In this document: positions 46,599-58,050 of the stretch, one piece after another
How the letters are laid out: each line of letters starts with the position of its first letter
How positions within the stretch are numbered: position 1 is the first letter of the stretch
NCBI RefSeq assembly: GCF_014066305.1
Contig: NW_023501064.1
Coordinates: 186,001 to 250,000 of the forward strand
Length of the DNA: 64,000 bases
From: Letharia columbiana
Taxonomy: Eukaryota; Ascomycota; Lecanoromycetes; Lecanorales; Parmeliaceae
Reading direction: 5' to 3'
The notes under the pieces: model-generated
The model's input: the letters and a program-made list of their open reading frames with translations, nothing else
Told to the model about the DNA's origin: nothing
Database searches by the model: none
Program-made: the position numbers and the translations under genes

Positions 46599-47075
46599 GG
46601 CTATGGATGGAAGGAGGGGGGAAACGATATGTGTAGAGTGGTGACTTGGGACGGACACATTTCGGAAATCAGACAGAAGAAAGATCAAAGGTAAACATCA
46701 AAGGAAAGAGCGACAGAGGTATAGCCGTTCCTGATCATTATTATATGGACCATCTTGACAGCACCTACTCTTGCAAACAGTTTTGCATCTCCTCCGCTGG
46801 CGGCCATCGTGGACACCTTGGGGAATGGAGGTGCAGCAAATCCAATCTTATAACTCCTATATGTCTTCCAGCTTTATGTAACCATCAACCAGATTATGGG
46901 AATGGGTTCTCTTCGCGCAGCATCAGATTATGAATTTCAACGGCATGAGACGGAGGAAGCAGAAACACAAGCGAGCAGAACATGCTCAATCAATTAATTC
47001 CCTTTTTGGCAGTAGCCGGTACTCGTAGGGCTGACAGGCTCATCCAAATTCATGCCGGTGATGACTACTAATCTA
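46599..47075. other. promoter region of the beta adaptin up to the transposon edge
   Basis: 477 bp of normal composition, then an abrupt change to AT-rich sequence at the TIR. No gene seen. Confidence 0.4.
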
Positions 47076-47138
47076 GTCCGACTATTCGCTTCGCTCATAG
47101 TAGTCCGCAACTCAAAGACGCACTAGTCTTAAAACGCG
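47076..47138 (+). repeat. left terminal inverted repeat
   Basis: Pairs with 51197-51259 over about 60 bases with a one-base indel and mostly G/A or C/T differences. Confidence 0.75.
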
Positions 47139-48235
47139 TTTTTCGCGATTTAATACCCTATATTATAATCTATATTAATCTATTAAACTATATCTATATC
47201 TTATTCTAAATAAGAGAAACTCGTTTAGAAGACTATTAATAAGTATAAGAATAATTATTTTTATAGCGCTATAGGATTATAGGTATTTAATTTCAAATCG
47301 CGATAAATATAAAGATAGCTTCGAGGATAAGCTTCTAGAAATACTTAAATATCTATTTTATATATCTTATTATAACTTAAGAATAGTCGTTATATAACTA
47401 TATTAATCGTTTAAATAATATTAAATATTTATTTTAATTAAATTATATTTAGAGTACTATTAAATATATTCTAAAAATCGCTTTAAATTCGTATTATTCT
47501 CTTAAATTACTCGATAAAAATTAGATTATATAATTTATAAAACGATATTTTAAATATTATAAACGAGTAAAATCTCTTAATATCGAGTATAAGAATATAT
47601 ATAATATTAAGAGTATACGCGTAGCGTATAAGAATTTTAACGAGGCTATAAAGAAAAGAATATATAATATTAAGATATTTAAAATATAAATAAGACTAGC
47701 TTTCGAATTAACTATAAAATTATTTATTATATTATTACTTTAAATAAAAGTAAGTCTCTATAATTTATAGATTTAGATAATTATAATTATATTATATTTA
47801 TAGAATATATTAGCGCGAAGATTAAAGTATATCTTTATTTATAATTTTAAAAGATTTTATATTCTATATAAATAAGATAAAACGACTTATCTTCGAATAC
47901 TATATTAGTTATTTTATTTATTAAATAATTAAATAATTAACTAATATATAACTAGCTACTATATTTTAATATATTTTTTATTATTATTAAGTAAAAGAAT
48001 GAGAATCTTAATTCTAGATAGCTTTAGATTCTATTATATTTATAAATTTTATATATTTATCTAATAATTAAAGATCGACTTATTTATACTTCTTATATTC
48101 TATATATATTATATAGTTATTAAATATAAAATACTTTTAACTATTTAAATACTATTATATAAAATTATAGATTTAACTATATATTTTAGAAGTAACGATT
48201 TTAATAAACTCGATTTTTTATAATATTTAATTAAA

Positions 48236-48421
48236 TATTAGAGAATAAATCGTATATCGAATAATAATATTAGTAGTATCATATAAATGAAATATTAACT
48301 ATAAAGGTTATTAAGTAATATATATATCGAAGTTATTAGAGTATTAAGTCGCTAAGAAGCTAGCCCGAATAAAGTCTAGCGTAAGTCTAGAGAAGAAATA
48401 TCGATTAAAATTATAATATTA
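48236..48421. repeat. left 186 bp direct repeat of the nested element (LTR-like)
   Basis: Matches 50369-50554 base for base except at eight positions, all transitions. It starts TATTAGAG and ends AATATTA; TG..CA ends altered by RIP would give TA..TA. Confidence 0.75.
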
Positions 48422-50120
48422 CCTTCTCTCTTAAATGGCTATATCTCTATAGTTTAAATTATAGCAACGGCGAGGTGGCGACAGCGAGACGATCGTTATA
48501 ATTTATAGTATACTGGCCTTTATAGTCTAAAGTATATTTACTACCCTCTAAAATAATAACTTTAAACTTTTTCTCGCAGATACTCTTAGTATCCGATCGT
48601 GGCATTAAGCTAAATCTTATGTAGCAGGCCTGCGGATATAGGTAATAGGGGTATTAATGTAGGGCAATAGCCCGGGAAGGTACTTGAAGTAATAGTGTAA
48701 GGTGCTGAGAGGTAGTGTGGTGGATTCGTGGTTTTGGCGTATTGTCGAAAAAAGCGAAAAAAAATCGAAATCGAATGAGGCCAATTCGTTTAAAAACGTA
48801 AAGTCCGATGATTTATCGAATCGAAACTGATTTGAATGCGCTAGCCGTATGCGGCTAGGCGGAACGATTATTACTGATTAGGGGAAGGAGGAGAAATCCA
48901 TTACTGCTGTTGTAGGTAAGGCCTATATCGTTATTACTTCTTTATAGCCTTCTTTATAGCCTTTTCCTTAGTCATAATAGTCTTTACCTCTTTAAACGAT
49001 AATATCTTTAAGATTATATATATCTTAGTCTAATTAAATCGATGACTATAGCTAAGATATTTAAAATATTAATCTTCTTTCTTTAGCTAATTCTTTAGCT
49101 ATTTCGAATAAGGTGATAAATCTAATTTAAACTTCTATTTATTAATCTCTTTTATATTTATATATATAGCCTTTAATTAACGAAGGTCTTAGTTAGTCTT
49201 TCGTAAATACTTAATAACTAAGCGAAAGAAAGATAATAAGATATTGATAATTTGTAATCGAAGTTTAAGAGTAATAAGTCTTTATAATATAGCGATCTTA
49301 TAACTTTCGCTATAGTTTAATAGCGTAATAATAGCTAAAAATCGAGTATAGAACTCGTTAAATACCTTCTTCTTTTTTATAGTAAACGCCGGGTTATAAA
49401 GTAAAGCGTTATTCTTTACTAGCTTATTATAATTATTAAATATATTATAAAGCTCTAAAATTATCTCTTTCGTAATATTATAGAGATCCTCGCTTAGTAA
49501 ATCTACTTATATCTTAAGTATATCGAATATAATTAACTTATAGTAATCTCGAATATAATCTATTTTATCTTTTTTACTAGAAAATAATATAATACTTTAT
49601 CGAAACTTAAAGTCTAAATAAAATCGCTACTCGTTTTACTTCTCTTTTTCATTATAGAAGTAGAGTATATTAGAATATTTCTTATTATTTTCGATAATAA
49701 GAATAGTAGAAATAGATATTTTTATCTTAATAACTTTTAATTTAATTAATTATTTATTTATATCGAAATCTAGAGACTTTATTAAAGTAATCGTTTCTTC
49801 TTTAATAGTTAAGGTCTAAATTTTAATTTATAATTTCGTATTTATAGTAGTAAGAGTCTTTATATTAAAACGATAAAGGTTTCGTAACTCTCGAAGTCGT
49901 ATTACGATTATATTGAGATTCTAAATAGTAGTATTAAGGCTACGAATCTAGGCCTAATAATACTAAATCGTTAATAACGATTTAGAACGAGTTTCTTCTT
50001 AATCCGAGTTTATAACGGATTAAGTAAAGATTTCTCTACTAATATAGATAGATAATAGATAAGATAAGCGAGAGATAGTCGAAATATCTTCTCGTAGAGG
50101 TAGGGTAGATAGATAGATAG

Positions 50121-50300
50121 GGAATCGTTCGAATATCTTCTCTATAATAAGGCGATTGAGTAGTCGATATTCGAGAGATTTCCTCGCAGATAGAGTAGAT
50201 AGCAGGTAGTAGGTGTAGTAGATAGGGAATCGTCCGGATATCTCCTCTATAATAAGGCGATTAAGTAGTCGATATTCGAGAGATCTCTATAGAGTAGAAT
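50121..50300. repeat. tandem repeat, about 105 bp period, two copies
   Basis: Two copies starting GGAATCGT at 50121 and 50226 run through CTATAATAAGGCGATT and GTCGATATTCGAGAGAT. They differ mainly by transitions and include GATA-rich spacers. Confidence 0.65.
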
Positions 50301-50368
50301 AAATAGATAGGTAGAAGTAGATAGATAATAATAGCTTAGCTTACGGCTATATTAAATAGTTAATATTA

Positions 50369-50554
50369 TATTAGAGAATAAATCGTATATCGAATAATAA
50401 TATTAGTAATATTATATAAATGGAATATTAACTATAAAGGTTATTAAGTAATATATATATCGAAGTTATTAGAGTATTAAGTCGCTAAGAAGCTAGCTCG
50501 AATAGAGCCTAGCGTAAGTCTAGAGAAGAAATGTCGATTGAAATTATAATATTA
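50369..50554. repeat. right 186 bp direct repeat of the nested element (LTR-like)
   Basis: Second copy of the repeat at 48236-48421; same length, eight transitions. Confidence 0.75.
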
Positions 50555-51196
50555 AATAAGAACTTAAATCTTTATATCTAATATTATATATTTAATCTTT
50601 TAAAAGACTAATTTTATATTCTATAACTCTAAAGTAATACTCGAAAAATTAGAAATCTAATACCTCGCGCTATAACTTTAGACGAGTCTATATCTCTTAT
50701 ACTTACTAGAATCTCTTATAAAGTTAAAAACGTTATTAAATATAATTAATAATTTAAAAACTACTTACTATTTAAACTTTTATTATTTTAAAAGATATAT
50801 AATAGCTATTAATTTAATTTATAAAAGAATTTATTACTAATAACTACTCGAGATAAATTACTAAGCGAGATATTAAAATCATCTATAAAGAAGTTATAAT
50901 TAAGCGAATATATAAGATACTTTCTAAAACGATTATCTAGAAGAAAGAATAAATATTAATAAATTAAATATATAAATCTCTAACTATAATAGAAGAAATA
51001 GTTATAGAAAAGCGAAGAAGACTCTAAAGCGAGTTACTCGAGCTAAGGAAATTTGTAAAAAAATCGATAAGATTATTAAGGCTTATATTCGAAGCTGATT
51101 ATAATCTATAAAGCTAGTATATATATATTAAAATATATTTATTAAGATTTGAGTTATAGAATAAGATCTATATAGAATTAGAAGGAATAATAGATT

Positions 51197-51259
51197 TTCG
51201 CGTCTTTGAATTAGTGCGTCTTTGATTGAGGATTACTATAAGCGAAGCGAATAGTCGGC
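51197..51259 (-). repeat. right terminal inverted repeat
   Basis: Inverted partner of 47076-47138. The outer end lies about 75 bp before the EMC4 start codon. Confidence 0.75.
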
Positions 51260-51333
51260 TACGACTATGACCCCAAGTCTCGCCAAGCATTCACTGTCTT
51301 CTTCATCCTTCATCCGAATAAGTACCAGCCATC

Positions 51334-51964
51334 ATGGCACAAGAATCCCAATCAAACCCTCTTCCACCACCACCTCCCAAATGGGTCATAAACCTCAACT
51401 CTCCTCCCCGGCGCAAAGCGAACAACACCCACATTACCAATCCACCAGGCTACACTGAAGCCAGCAGCGGCAAGGTACAACCCTTCCGCTCTCATTCCAT
51501 CTCCTCGTACCGAAGACTAACGACATGCGCAGCGCAATGCCGCCTCGTCCAAAACCCCAGCCCGCAAACCCCCAAGCACCGCCGAAACCGACACGCTCAA
51601 GCTGAAAAAGTCCTGGGAACTCGCCCTCGCGCCGGCCAAAGCCTTACCCATGAACGCAATCATGATGTACATGTCCGGCAACTCGCTGCAGATTTTCAGC
51701 ATAATGATGGTCTTCATGCTGTTCAAAAACCCGATCACCGGCATCTTTACAACGAATGAAGTGTTCAGGCGCTTTGAATCCGAGGGGACGAGGAAGCAGC
51801 TATGGGTGGTCAAGGCGTGCTACGTGCTGATGAACTGCGTGGCGCTGGCATTGGGGGTTTGGAAGGTGAATGGCATGGGGCTACTCCCTACGACAAGGAG
51901 TGACTGGTTGGCTTGGGAGACGGAGAGGCAGCCGTTGGAGAGGGTCATTTTTGCTTTTAGATAA
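51334..51964 (+). CDS. EMC4: ER membrane protein complex subunit 4
   Basis: Model of 190 aa with exons 51334-51474 and 51533-51964, joined by a 58 nt intron. The N-terminus is proline-rich (PPPPPKWVINLNSP), then KKSWELALAPAKALPMN, MYMSGNSLQIFSIMMVFMLF and KNPITGIFTTNEVFRRFE, which together mark the EMC4 (DUF1077) family. Two membrane segments follow each other (about residues 92-112 and 140-158), and the protein ends RVIFAFR. The EMC inserts weakly hydrophobic and tail-anchored proteins into the ER membrane. The ATG lies about 75 bp from the end of the degraded transposon, so the promoter may partly derive from, or be constrained by, the element. Confidence 0.95.
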
Positions 51965-52389
51965 TCGTGTGGAAGACACAGGCGTTGTGTTGTGCAGTGG
52001 CTTGGCTTTTTACCCCTTTGATGCATCTCCTCCAAAAGGCTCGTCGGGAGCTGAAACTAAATCGAGCACGCTCAGTGTCCGGGTTTCTCATCCAAAACAT
52101 GCCTCAGACCACTTGCTGTGCAATCCTGTCTGCTCTGATCGGCGGTAGGTGATGTGGCAAAGCGATTGACATATGAGACCCAGCCATTGACATTCATCGA
52201 AAGAGGCGGGGAGCCGGTGTATATCTGCTCAATGTAGCACCATAGTGTACTTTGAGGGACACGTAAACGGTAGCAACGAGCGTAGAGAGGAACAATGTTT
52301 CCATAATTTCATGCTATGCTGAACGAGATATAATCGTCTCAAATGGCTTGGTTCGAGTTATGTAATAGAGGTTTATGGTTGATCTGGTC
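51965..52389. other. convergent 3' region between EMC4 and BBC1
   Basis: 425 bp. No supported gene; probably two 3' UTRs. Confidence 0.4.
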
Positions 52390-55300
52390 TCAATTCCACC
52401 CAACCCAATTTCTTGCCATGACACGCCAAACCTTCACTTCACCACTCCGTAGGTCACCAAACTTGAAGCTTTCCGGCTTGACTTTCTTGCTCTCCCTACC
52501 CTGCTCCCAAGCTCGTACTTTCTTCTTGGTTCCATCCCAGTCAATCACCACACCGACGTGGTCAGGCTTTCCTACTTCAACACTGTATTTCGAATGCATA
52601 GGCCCACGGTGGCCTTGAAACTTAGCGTTTCGGAAGGTAACGATGTCCCCTGGTCGTATCTCATCAAGTTGCTTTACAGAAGCATTTGCCAGATTTGCAT
52701 AGACATTGGCACCATATGCACGCACACCAACAGGCAGCAGAGCTTCTGGAAGGGCAGACAGAAGATCGAGGACCAATGCATGCGGAGAGCCGTCACCAAC
52801 CGTCGTTTCTTTCTTGGCATTTGCGGCTTCTGCAATCCGAGAACCGAGCCTCGTGTGAGCGTTTTCGAGTTGATCTTGCCGCAGACTTTGAGGAGGGGGC
52901 TCGTGACGTTGCTCCAAGTTAGCGTTTACTGGATCCTTGGCTTCGAATTGCGCTGTGATTACGGTTTGCGAATAGTCCATGAATAGAACATAAACCATCT
53001 TTGTCACAGCTTGTTTGCCGCCTCGCCTCGTCGTGCTGGTCTCTTCAATCTCGAAGATGAGATCTCGACGGTTCTGGAATACTGGAGGAGGATTATCAGG
53101 ACGTGCCCACCATTGGCTATTGTGACCCAAGTCGGCGTCCCCAGCTATAAAGCCTTGTTCGCCAGAGGGTCTAGAAGCATCGGTTGACCTCCGAATACTA
53201 GTGCTAGTCCGTTGAATTTCAGTCGACTGCCGTGGCCCGGATCTCCCTGGGGCGGCCATGTTGGGCGAAGAAGGGTACTGTGACGTGCTTTGCCCTGAGA
53301 ACGCTGGCACAGCCCGCTGAGGTGGAGATGCCTGAAATACGGCTTCCGGTTCTTCAAATCTTGGTGTTGTTGGGCCTTCCATCTCGTACCTGCTATCCAG
53401 ACCACGTTGTCCGGACGTAGGGGGTTTGTATGCGTCATAATAATCGTTTTCATCTTCATATGTTTGCTCCTTGGGCGGTGGGGGTGGGGGTGGGGGTGGC
53501 GCGCCTCTAGGCATATCGGAGGACTGCCGATTGTGTCTCGAAGGCTGGCTGGGCGGCGGAGGTGGAACAGCACGAGGTATTGCTGGTGGGGTCGGGCCGA
53601 GAGAAGGAAGTCCGGAATGGTGTAGACTTGCTTCTTCCGTCATCGAATCGTCATCGAGACTCGAGACTCGTGCGTGCGACTTGAGCGCATCCTTGTGGGT
53701 CGCACCAGAGGCCATGTCGGTGTCATAATCACCTTCATACTCAGTAACCTCTTCATCACTCTCTTCGGGCGCTTGGGTTCTGGGAACCAAAAATGGAATT
53801 CTGGAATCTCCAGTCGCAGCTCTCATCGGAGGAGCGTTGGTAGGAGGTGGCGGCGGCGGTGCTCGGTTTTGAGGTGCAGATGACATTGCGGGATTCGACC
53901 CTGGTATAGGTGGGACTCGACTGCTTCTCTTCGAAGGGTCTGCAGGAGGTTTTGGTAATATAGGAGACATCTCCACTGATTGCGTTGGTGGACTTCGTCC
54001 TGTATAGTCAGATGGGCCAGATTGAGGCACCACATGTCGACTTGGCAAAGTTGGCGGAGAACCGGCAGAATGGACGGGAGGAAGATCCTCTCGACTAAGA
54101 GGTCGGGAGCTGTCAGTCCCAGGATGTAATCTCAGCGAGTTTCTTTTGTGTAAGGACATCTCATCGTCAGACTCGGAACCCTCGCTCGGCGACATTGGCT
54201 GGCTCGGAGGGGGTCTGGATACGAGACTCGCTATAGAAGGAGTCAACTATCGATCCTTGTGATGGCCTTTATGTACAGTACTCACCTTCGCTAGGGGGGG
54301 GCGGGCCCGGTCGCTCGCTAGGCAAAGGAGGAGGAGCTCCTCTAATTTTGCCGGGCGGAGCAGGAACAGGGCGATCTGAAAGACGTCAGAAAATTCTAGA
54401 GCACGTCAACAAGTGAGAGCTTACCTTGGGGCACAGGTGGAGGTGCAGGTCGCTCCACAGATCTCCTCGGTGTAGGGATGGGCTCCTCCTTTATATCCTC
54501 AATATCAGGCATATCCTCAGGTTCTCGTCCTTGTATTACAGATTTGGGTTCGTCCGCCTCTTCCTTAGTTACTTCTGGCTGAGCACCATTTTGCTCTGGG
54601 CTTCGAACCTTTTGAAGGCTAGGCATAGGCATGATCGGCACAGGTGGTGCTCTAGAGTTCGAGCCATCATCAGCTTGCGCGGACACTGAGTTGCCTGAAA
54701 TGTTTCTCTCGCTTGATGCCGTCCCTCGTTTCACAGGGGCTCTAGGAGCCATGCCACCTGGTGGACCAAACATGCCTGCCATTCCCATACCGCCGCTCAT
54801 CTTGGCCATGCGCTCGCGAATCTCCATTCTTCTTTTTACCTCGGGATCCACGTCCTCGTCTTCCTCTTCCTCAGCGACATCCTCATCAGCGTTATCCTCT
54901 TCGTCCCCAACGTCTGCTTCCCGAAGCGGCGCTTGCGAAGGTATCTGGAGCGGGATTGAAGTCTTGCGCCTTGGATTATCATCGCTATCATCCCGACCCG
55001 TAGAAAGATCTTCACCATCCTCTGTATCTCCCATACCAGACTGGTCGGCATCGTTCGGATCGCTCATGAATCCTCGCGAGGCAACAGCGGTTGGGCTCGC
55101 CACAGGAGTAGCTTCCTGAGATTTGGATGGCTTAGCATGGCGTGCACCTGAAGAAAAAGCATCGCGAGAGGCTTCGATTGATCGTTTGCCCGTGGTCTCG
55201 GTACTATTCGTTCTCTCTAAACGTTCGGCTTCCACATCATCGTCTGCATCTGCAGCAGGTTCTTGAGGCTCTATTTGCTTCTTTGGGGGGCGCTTTGGCT

Positions 55301-56180
55301 TCTCTTTCTTTTGGCTGGCTTCTGCGTGTCGTGCAGCTTGCTCCATCTGTTGTTTTTGCAGTAACGCAATTCTGTCTTTTAGACTTGTGGGCTTCGGCTG
55401 GTCTTCTTCGACTTCTGCCGGTGCAGCTACTTGGGGTTGAGCTACCTGCACTTCGTTCTCCACGTCGTTCGATGCCTGAGCCAGTATCTCGGGATCTTCC
55501 TCTCTTCTGTACACTTTCTGCGGAGGGGGTTCGCGAGGTGGGGCAATGTATGCATTCTTGCTTGGAGGAGGCGCAACGAAAGCTTTCTTGACGAAGGCCG
55601 AGCCCCCGGACGCACCCAAACCACTAGGTTTATTGGGGGCCGGAGGAGGCGCTGTAGATTTGTTGAAGGCATTGATGCGGTCTCGAAATGAGCCCGACGT
55701 TGGCTTTTCTGCGACAGGCGCAGGCGCAGGTTTCGGCGCTGCAAGTGGAGCTGGCTTTTGTGCTGGGATAGAGTATGTTTCTGTTTTCGCAGCTTGAGCT
55801 ACTGGTGGTTCGGGCTCCTCAAATGTCTGCTCGGGCATGGTAGCACTCGGAAATGGAGCAGGAGCTGGGACTGCTCGAGGTTCCTCAGCAGCGGGGACCC
55901 TCGCCTCCTCACTGACTAGTGCTGGAGTATCGTTGTCTTTCTTTGATCTGCCCGATCTTGTAGGCCGCGGCGGCATGTCTGGCTCAAAAATCTTGACGAA
56001 GTTCTTGGGAAACAATCCCTCCAGCTTGTCGCCAGCACTGTCCTCATATTCCCCATAGTACCAGTCGGCATCTTCCTCATCTGTCACGAGTATGACCTGA
56101 CCATTTGGAAATTTAAGGTCATCTTCTTCCTTCGAAGAATAATCGTACAGTGCTTTGACGCGGAAGGGAGGTATAGCCAT
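52390..56180 (-). CDS. BBC1: actin-patch SH3 protein Bbc1/Mti1
   Basis: Model of 1228 aa with exons 56180-54425, 54375-54286 and 54230-52390. The N-terminal SH3 domain (residues 1-70) has ALYDYSSKEEDDLKF, DADWYYGEYEDSAGDKLEGL and FPKNFVKIFE. A very long Pro/Glu-rich region follows, with poly-Pro tracts and two conserved patches, SFRDRINAFN and SLKDRIALLQKQQME. The conserved C-terminal domain holds ALPEALLPVGVRAYGANVYA, IRPGDIVTFRNAKFQGHRG and RNWVGWN, typical of Bbc1. In yeast Bbc1 binds type I myosins and Las17 and restrains Arp2/3 activity at endocytic patches. The last intron uses the AG at 54231-54232; the nearer AG would give a 39 nt intron and the wrong frame. Confidence 0.9.
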
Positions 56181-56579
56181 CCTTGCTGACGGACCGGTAG
56201 TTGAGGGGATATAATTTACCTGGATTTCTGGCTGTTGAGCCGTACACTTCCTCGATCTGCTATACAAAGCTGCAGCGTGAGGCGGTCAGGCCCAAGTTGT
56301 ATTTCAAGCTGTTGGATTTTTATCACGGCGACATTTATTAGAGATGATCTCCGACCAGAAGCCTATAGTGTCAGGCCCGATGAATTGGTCGAGATGGTAA
56401 TTTTGGCAGGTACTCAGGGAAATTTCAGGAAACAGACGAATAATGGAAAATATCAACAACTATGAAGGTCATGTAGGCTCTCTGGCCATGTCGGTATGCC
56501 GGTCTAATGTCATGTACAAGGAGTACATACCCGTCGGCGTCGTCAACATCCGTCGCGGGGCCTCCCTCCGCTTTTAGAT
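56181..56579. other. divergent promoter between BBC1 and the RPAP2 homologue
   Basis: 399 bp between divergent starts; no gene seen. Confidence 0.4.
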
Positions 56580-57596
56580 ATGGACGCCGCTATATCAATT
56601 CATGCAGTCCACGAACCGCCGACAAATTCACCATTACAACTTTCAATGGTAAGAACCAGAGACCTCACAGAGTCTCCGGACCCAGTAGCTAGAGAGATCA
56701 TGCCTCACTCCATCCTTAAAAAGGCCTTGTCTTCGATCCCAAACACGTCTCCTTCACCAGCTCGATCTCGAGAGAATCGCAACCAAGAAACAGCCCTTTA
56801 CCACGCCCAAATTCTACAGCAACGCAAAGATGTTGAGGCTCTGATCCTGGCTTCTACTGAAGCTTTGCTTGAACTACCCTCCTCATCTGCCGCAGACCCA
56901 GCTCTACCGGGTCTACAAGACATTAAACTTGTGAAGAACTCCCTGAAGCCTTTCCAACCATCAGATTATGATTCACTAATCGAAGAGCGGAATATTAACA
57001 AGCAATGCGGCTACTTACTCTGTCCTAGGCCCAACAGGCAGGAAGACACGAAGGCGAAGTATAGAATCCTACACGGCAAAGGAAGAGGCTCGGATAGACT
57101 CAAATTCGTCGAACGACATACACTTGAACGCTGGTGCTCAGATGATTGCGGGAAGAGAGCGCTTTATGTCAAGGTGCAACTCAATGAGGAGCCTGCATGG
57201 ACGAGAGCTGGGTCCTCCGGCGGGGACATACTGCTTCTGGAGGACGAACGAAATAATCAAAAACAGCTTGACGATGACTCCAACCTGATTGAGAAATTGA
57301 GATCTCTAGATATGGGCCTGGAGGAAGATGAAGTCATGGTCAGGATGAAAGCGCTTGCGATTGAGAGGGGCGATGGAAAAGCCCCCAGCAGGTCGTTCGG
57401 ACTGGCAGAGATAGGCGTCCGTGAGAACAGAAATATCAATGGCAAAGCATCTGTTCCGGATCCTTCTGTAAAAGAGCGTAATTCCGACGGCGGCTCTGAC
57501 TCGATCGAGGGCTATACGCCAAAGAGTTCGAGGAAGAAAACGAGGGAGCCAGAATCCGATGATGACGAAGACGAAGATATGATGCCAACCATTTGA
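56580..57596 (+). CDS. RTR1: RNA polymerase II CTD phosphatase Rtr1/RPAP2 homologue
   Basis: A single open frame of 338 aa. The Rtr1/RPAP2 domain spans about residues 75-225. Its zinc-binding cysteines are visible as CGYLLC and, after about 45 residues, ERWCSDDCGKRALYVK, and the preceding helix is QETALYHAQILQQRKDVEAL. Rtr1 removes phosphate from Ser5 of the RNA polymerase II tail and shuttles with the polymerase. The tail is acidic (ESDDDEDEDMMPTI). The start is uncertain: ATGs at 56580, 56646 and 56700 are all in frame, and MPHSILKKALSS from the last resembles the N-terminus of related proteins. A possible 44 nt intron near 56648 would break the frame and was not used. Confidence 0.85.
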   Translation: MDAAISIHAVHEPPTNSPLQLSMVRTRDLTESPDPVAREIMPHSILKKALSSIPNTSPSPARSRENRNQETALYHAQILQQRKDVEALILASTEALLELPSSSAADPALPGLQDIKLVKNSLKPFQPSDYDSLIEERNINKQCGYLLCPRPNRQEDTKAKYRILHGKGRGSDRLKFVERHTLERWCSDDCGKRALYVKVQLNEEPAWTRAGSSGGDILLLEDERNNQKQLDDDSNLIEKLRSLDMGLEEDEVMVRMKALAIERGDGKAPSRSFGLAEIGVRENRNINGKASVPDPSVKERNSDGGSDSIEGYTPKSSRKKTREPESDDDEDEDMMPTI

Positions 57597-58050
57597 GGAC
57601 CGGCATGGTCGATGAGTCGAACCGTGCAATATTCTTGCACTACATGAATTTTCAAGATACCCCACTGAATGCCGCTGATGGCCGCACCAGCAGAGCTTTC
57701 ATATTAAAGCGCAATACATCTTCGAGATTTATGGGTGATCGAGATGTGCAATTGCATCTTAGACTCGCTCTGCATACTACGGCCTACGTTCTTGCCTTAC
57801 TTGTACATAGTTTAGATGAAGAGCGGAGGTCTTGGACCTCGGCCTCTTGATCAAAGCACCGACAAGGTATGCTCATAAGATCACGAAGTAGGGCACTGGC
57901 AATCAAGCCTCGCTTTCGTAAGAAAGCTCAGCGACACCTTAGTTGTAGAAGATCTTGCATTCAAGCTATGTCTTTCCCGTCGATGTCCATGCAAGCAACG
58001 CAAAACCATTTCAGTCGATACACCATCACCTCGTAGACATGGTTCCCTTC
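57597..58050. other. convergent 3' region between RTR1 and RPS17
   Basis: 454 bp; no supported gene. Confidence 0.4.

Larger units (their letters stand above)
48236..50554. mobile_element. nested 2.3 kb element flanked by direct repeats
   Basis: Two 186 bp direct repeats enclose 1.95 kb. AAATA occurs at both outer edges (48233-48237 and 50554-50558), compatible with a 5 bp target duplication if the repeat ends are set two or three bases inward. This fits a small, non-autonomous LTR retroelement, but no primer-binding site or polyprotein can be read. A GC-richer stretch lies at about 48430-48930. Confidence 0.55.
47076..51259. mobile_element. RIP-degraded TIR DNA transposon interrupted by a nested element
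   Basis: The ends, about 47076-47138 and 51197-51259, are inverted copies beginning (T)CCGACTATTCGCTTCGCT, about 60 bp long, differing mostly by transitions. TA lies immediately outside each end (47074-47075 and 51260-51261). Almost all the interior is extreme AT with TA-rich dinucleotides and stops in all frames, as expected after repeat-induced point mutation. A 2.3 kb segment bounded by direct repeats sits inside. Subtracting it leaves about 1.87 kb, the usual size of fungal Tc1/mariner-Fot1 elements. The transposase cannot be read any more, so the superfamily is inferred from ends and size. Confidence 0.75.

Noticed and set aside
47140..51190. Coding remnants of a transposase or polyprotein
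   Set aside because: No frame longer than a few dozen codons survives; any reading would be guesswork.
54247..54285. 39 nt intron candidate in BBC1
   Set aside because: Wrong phase; using the next AG gives 55 nt and the correct reading.
56648..56691. 44 nt intron candidate near the RTR1 start
   Set aside because: Removing it breaks the frame before the conserved domain; the unspliced frame is complete.
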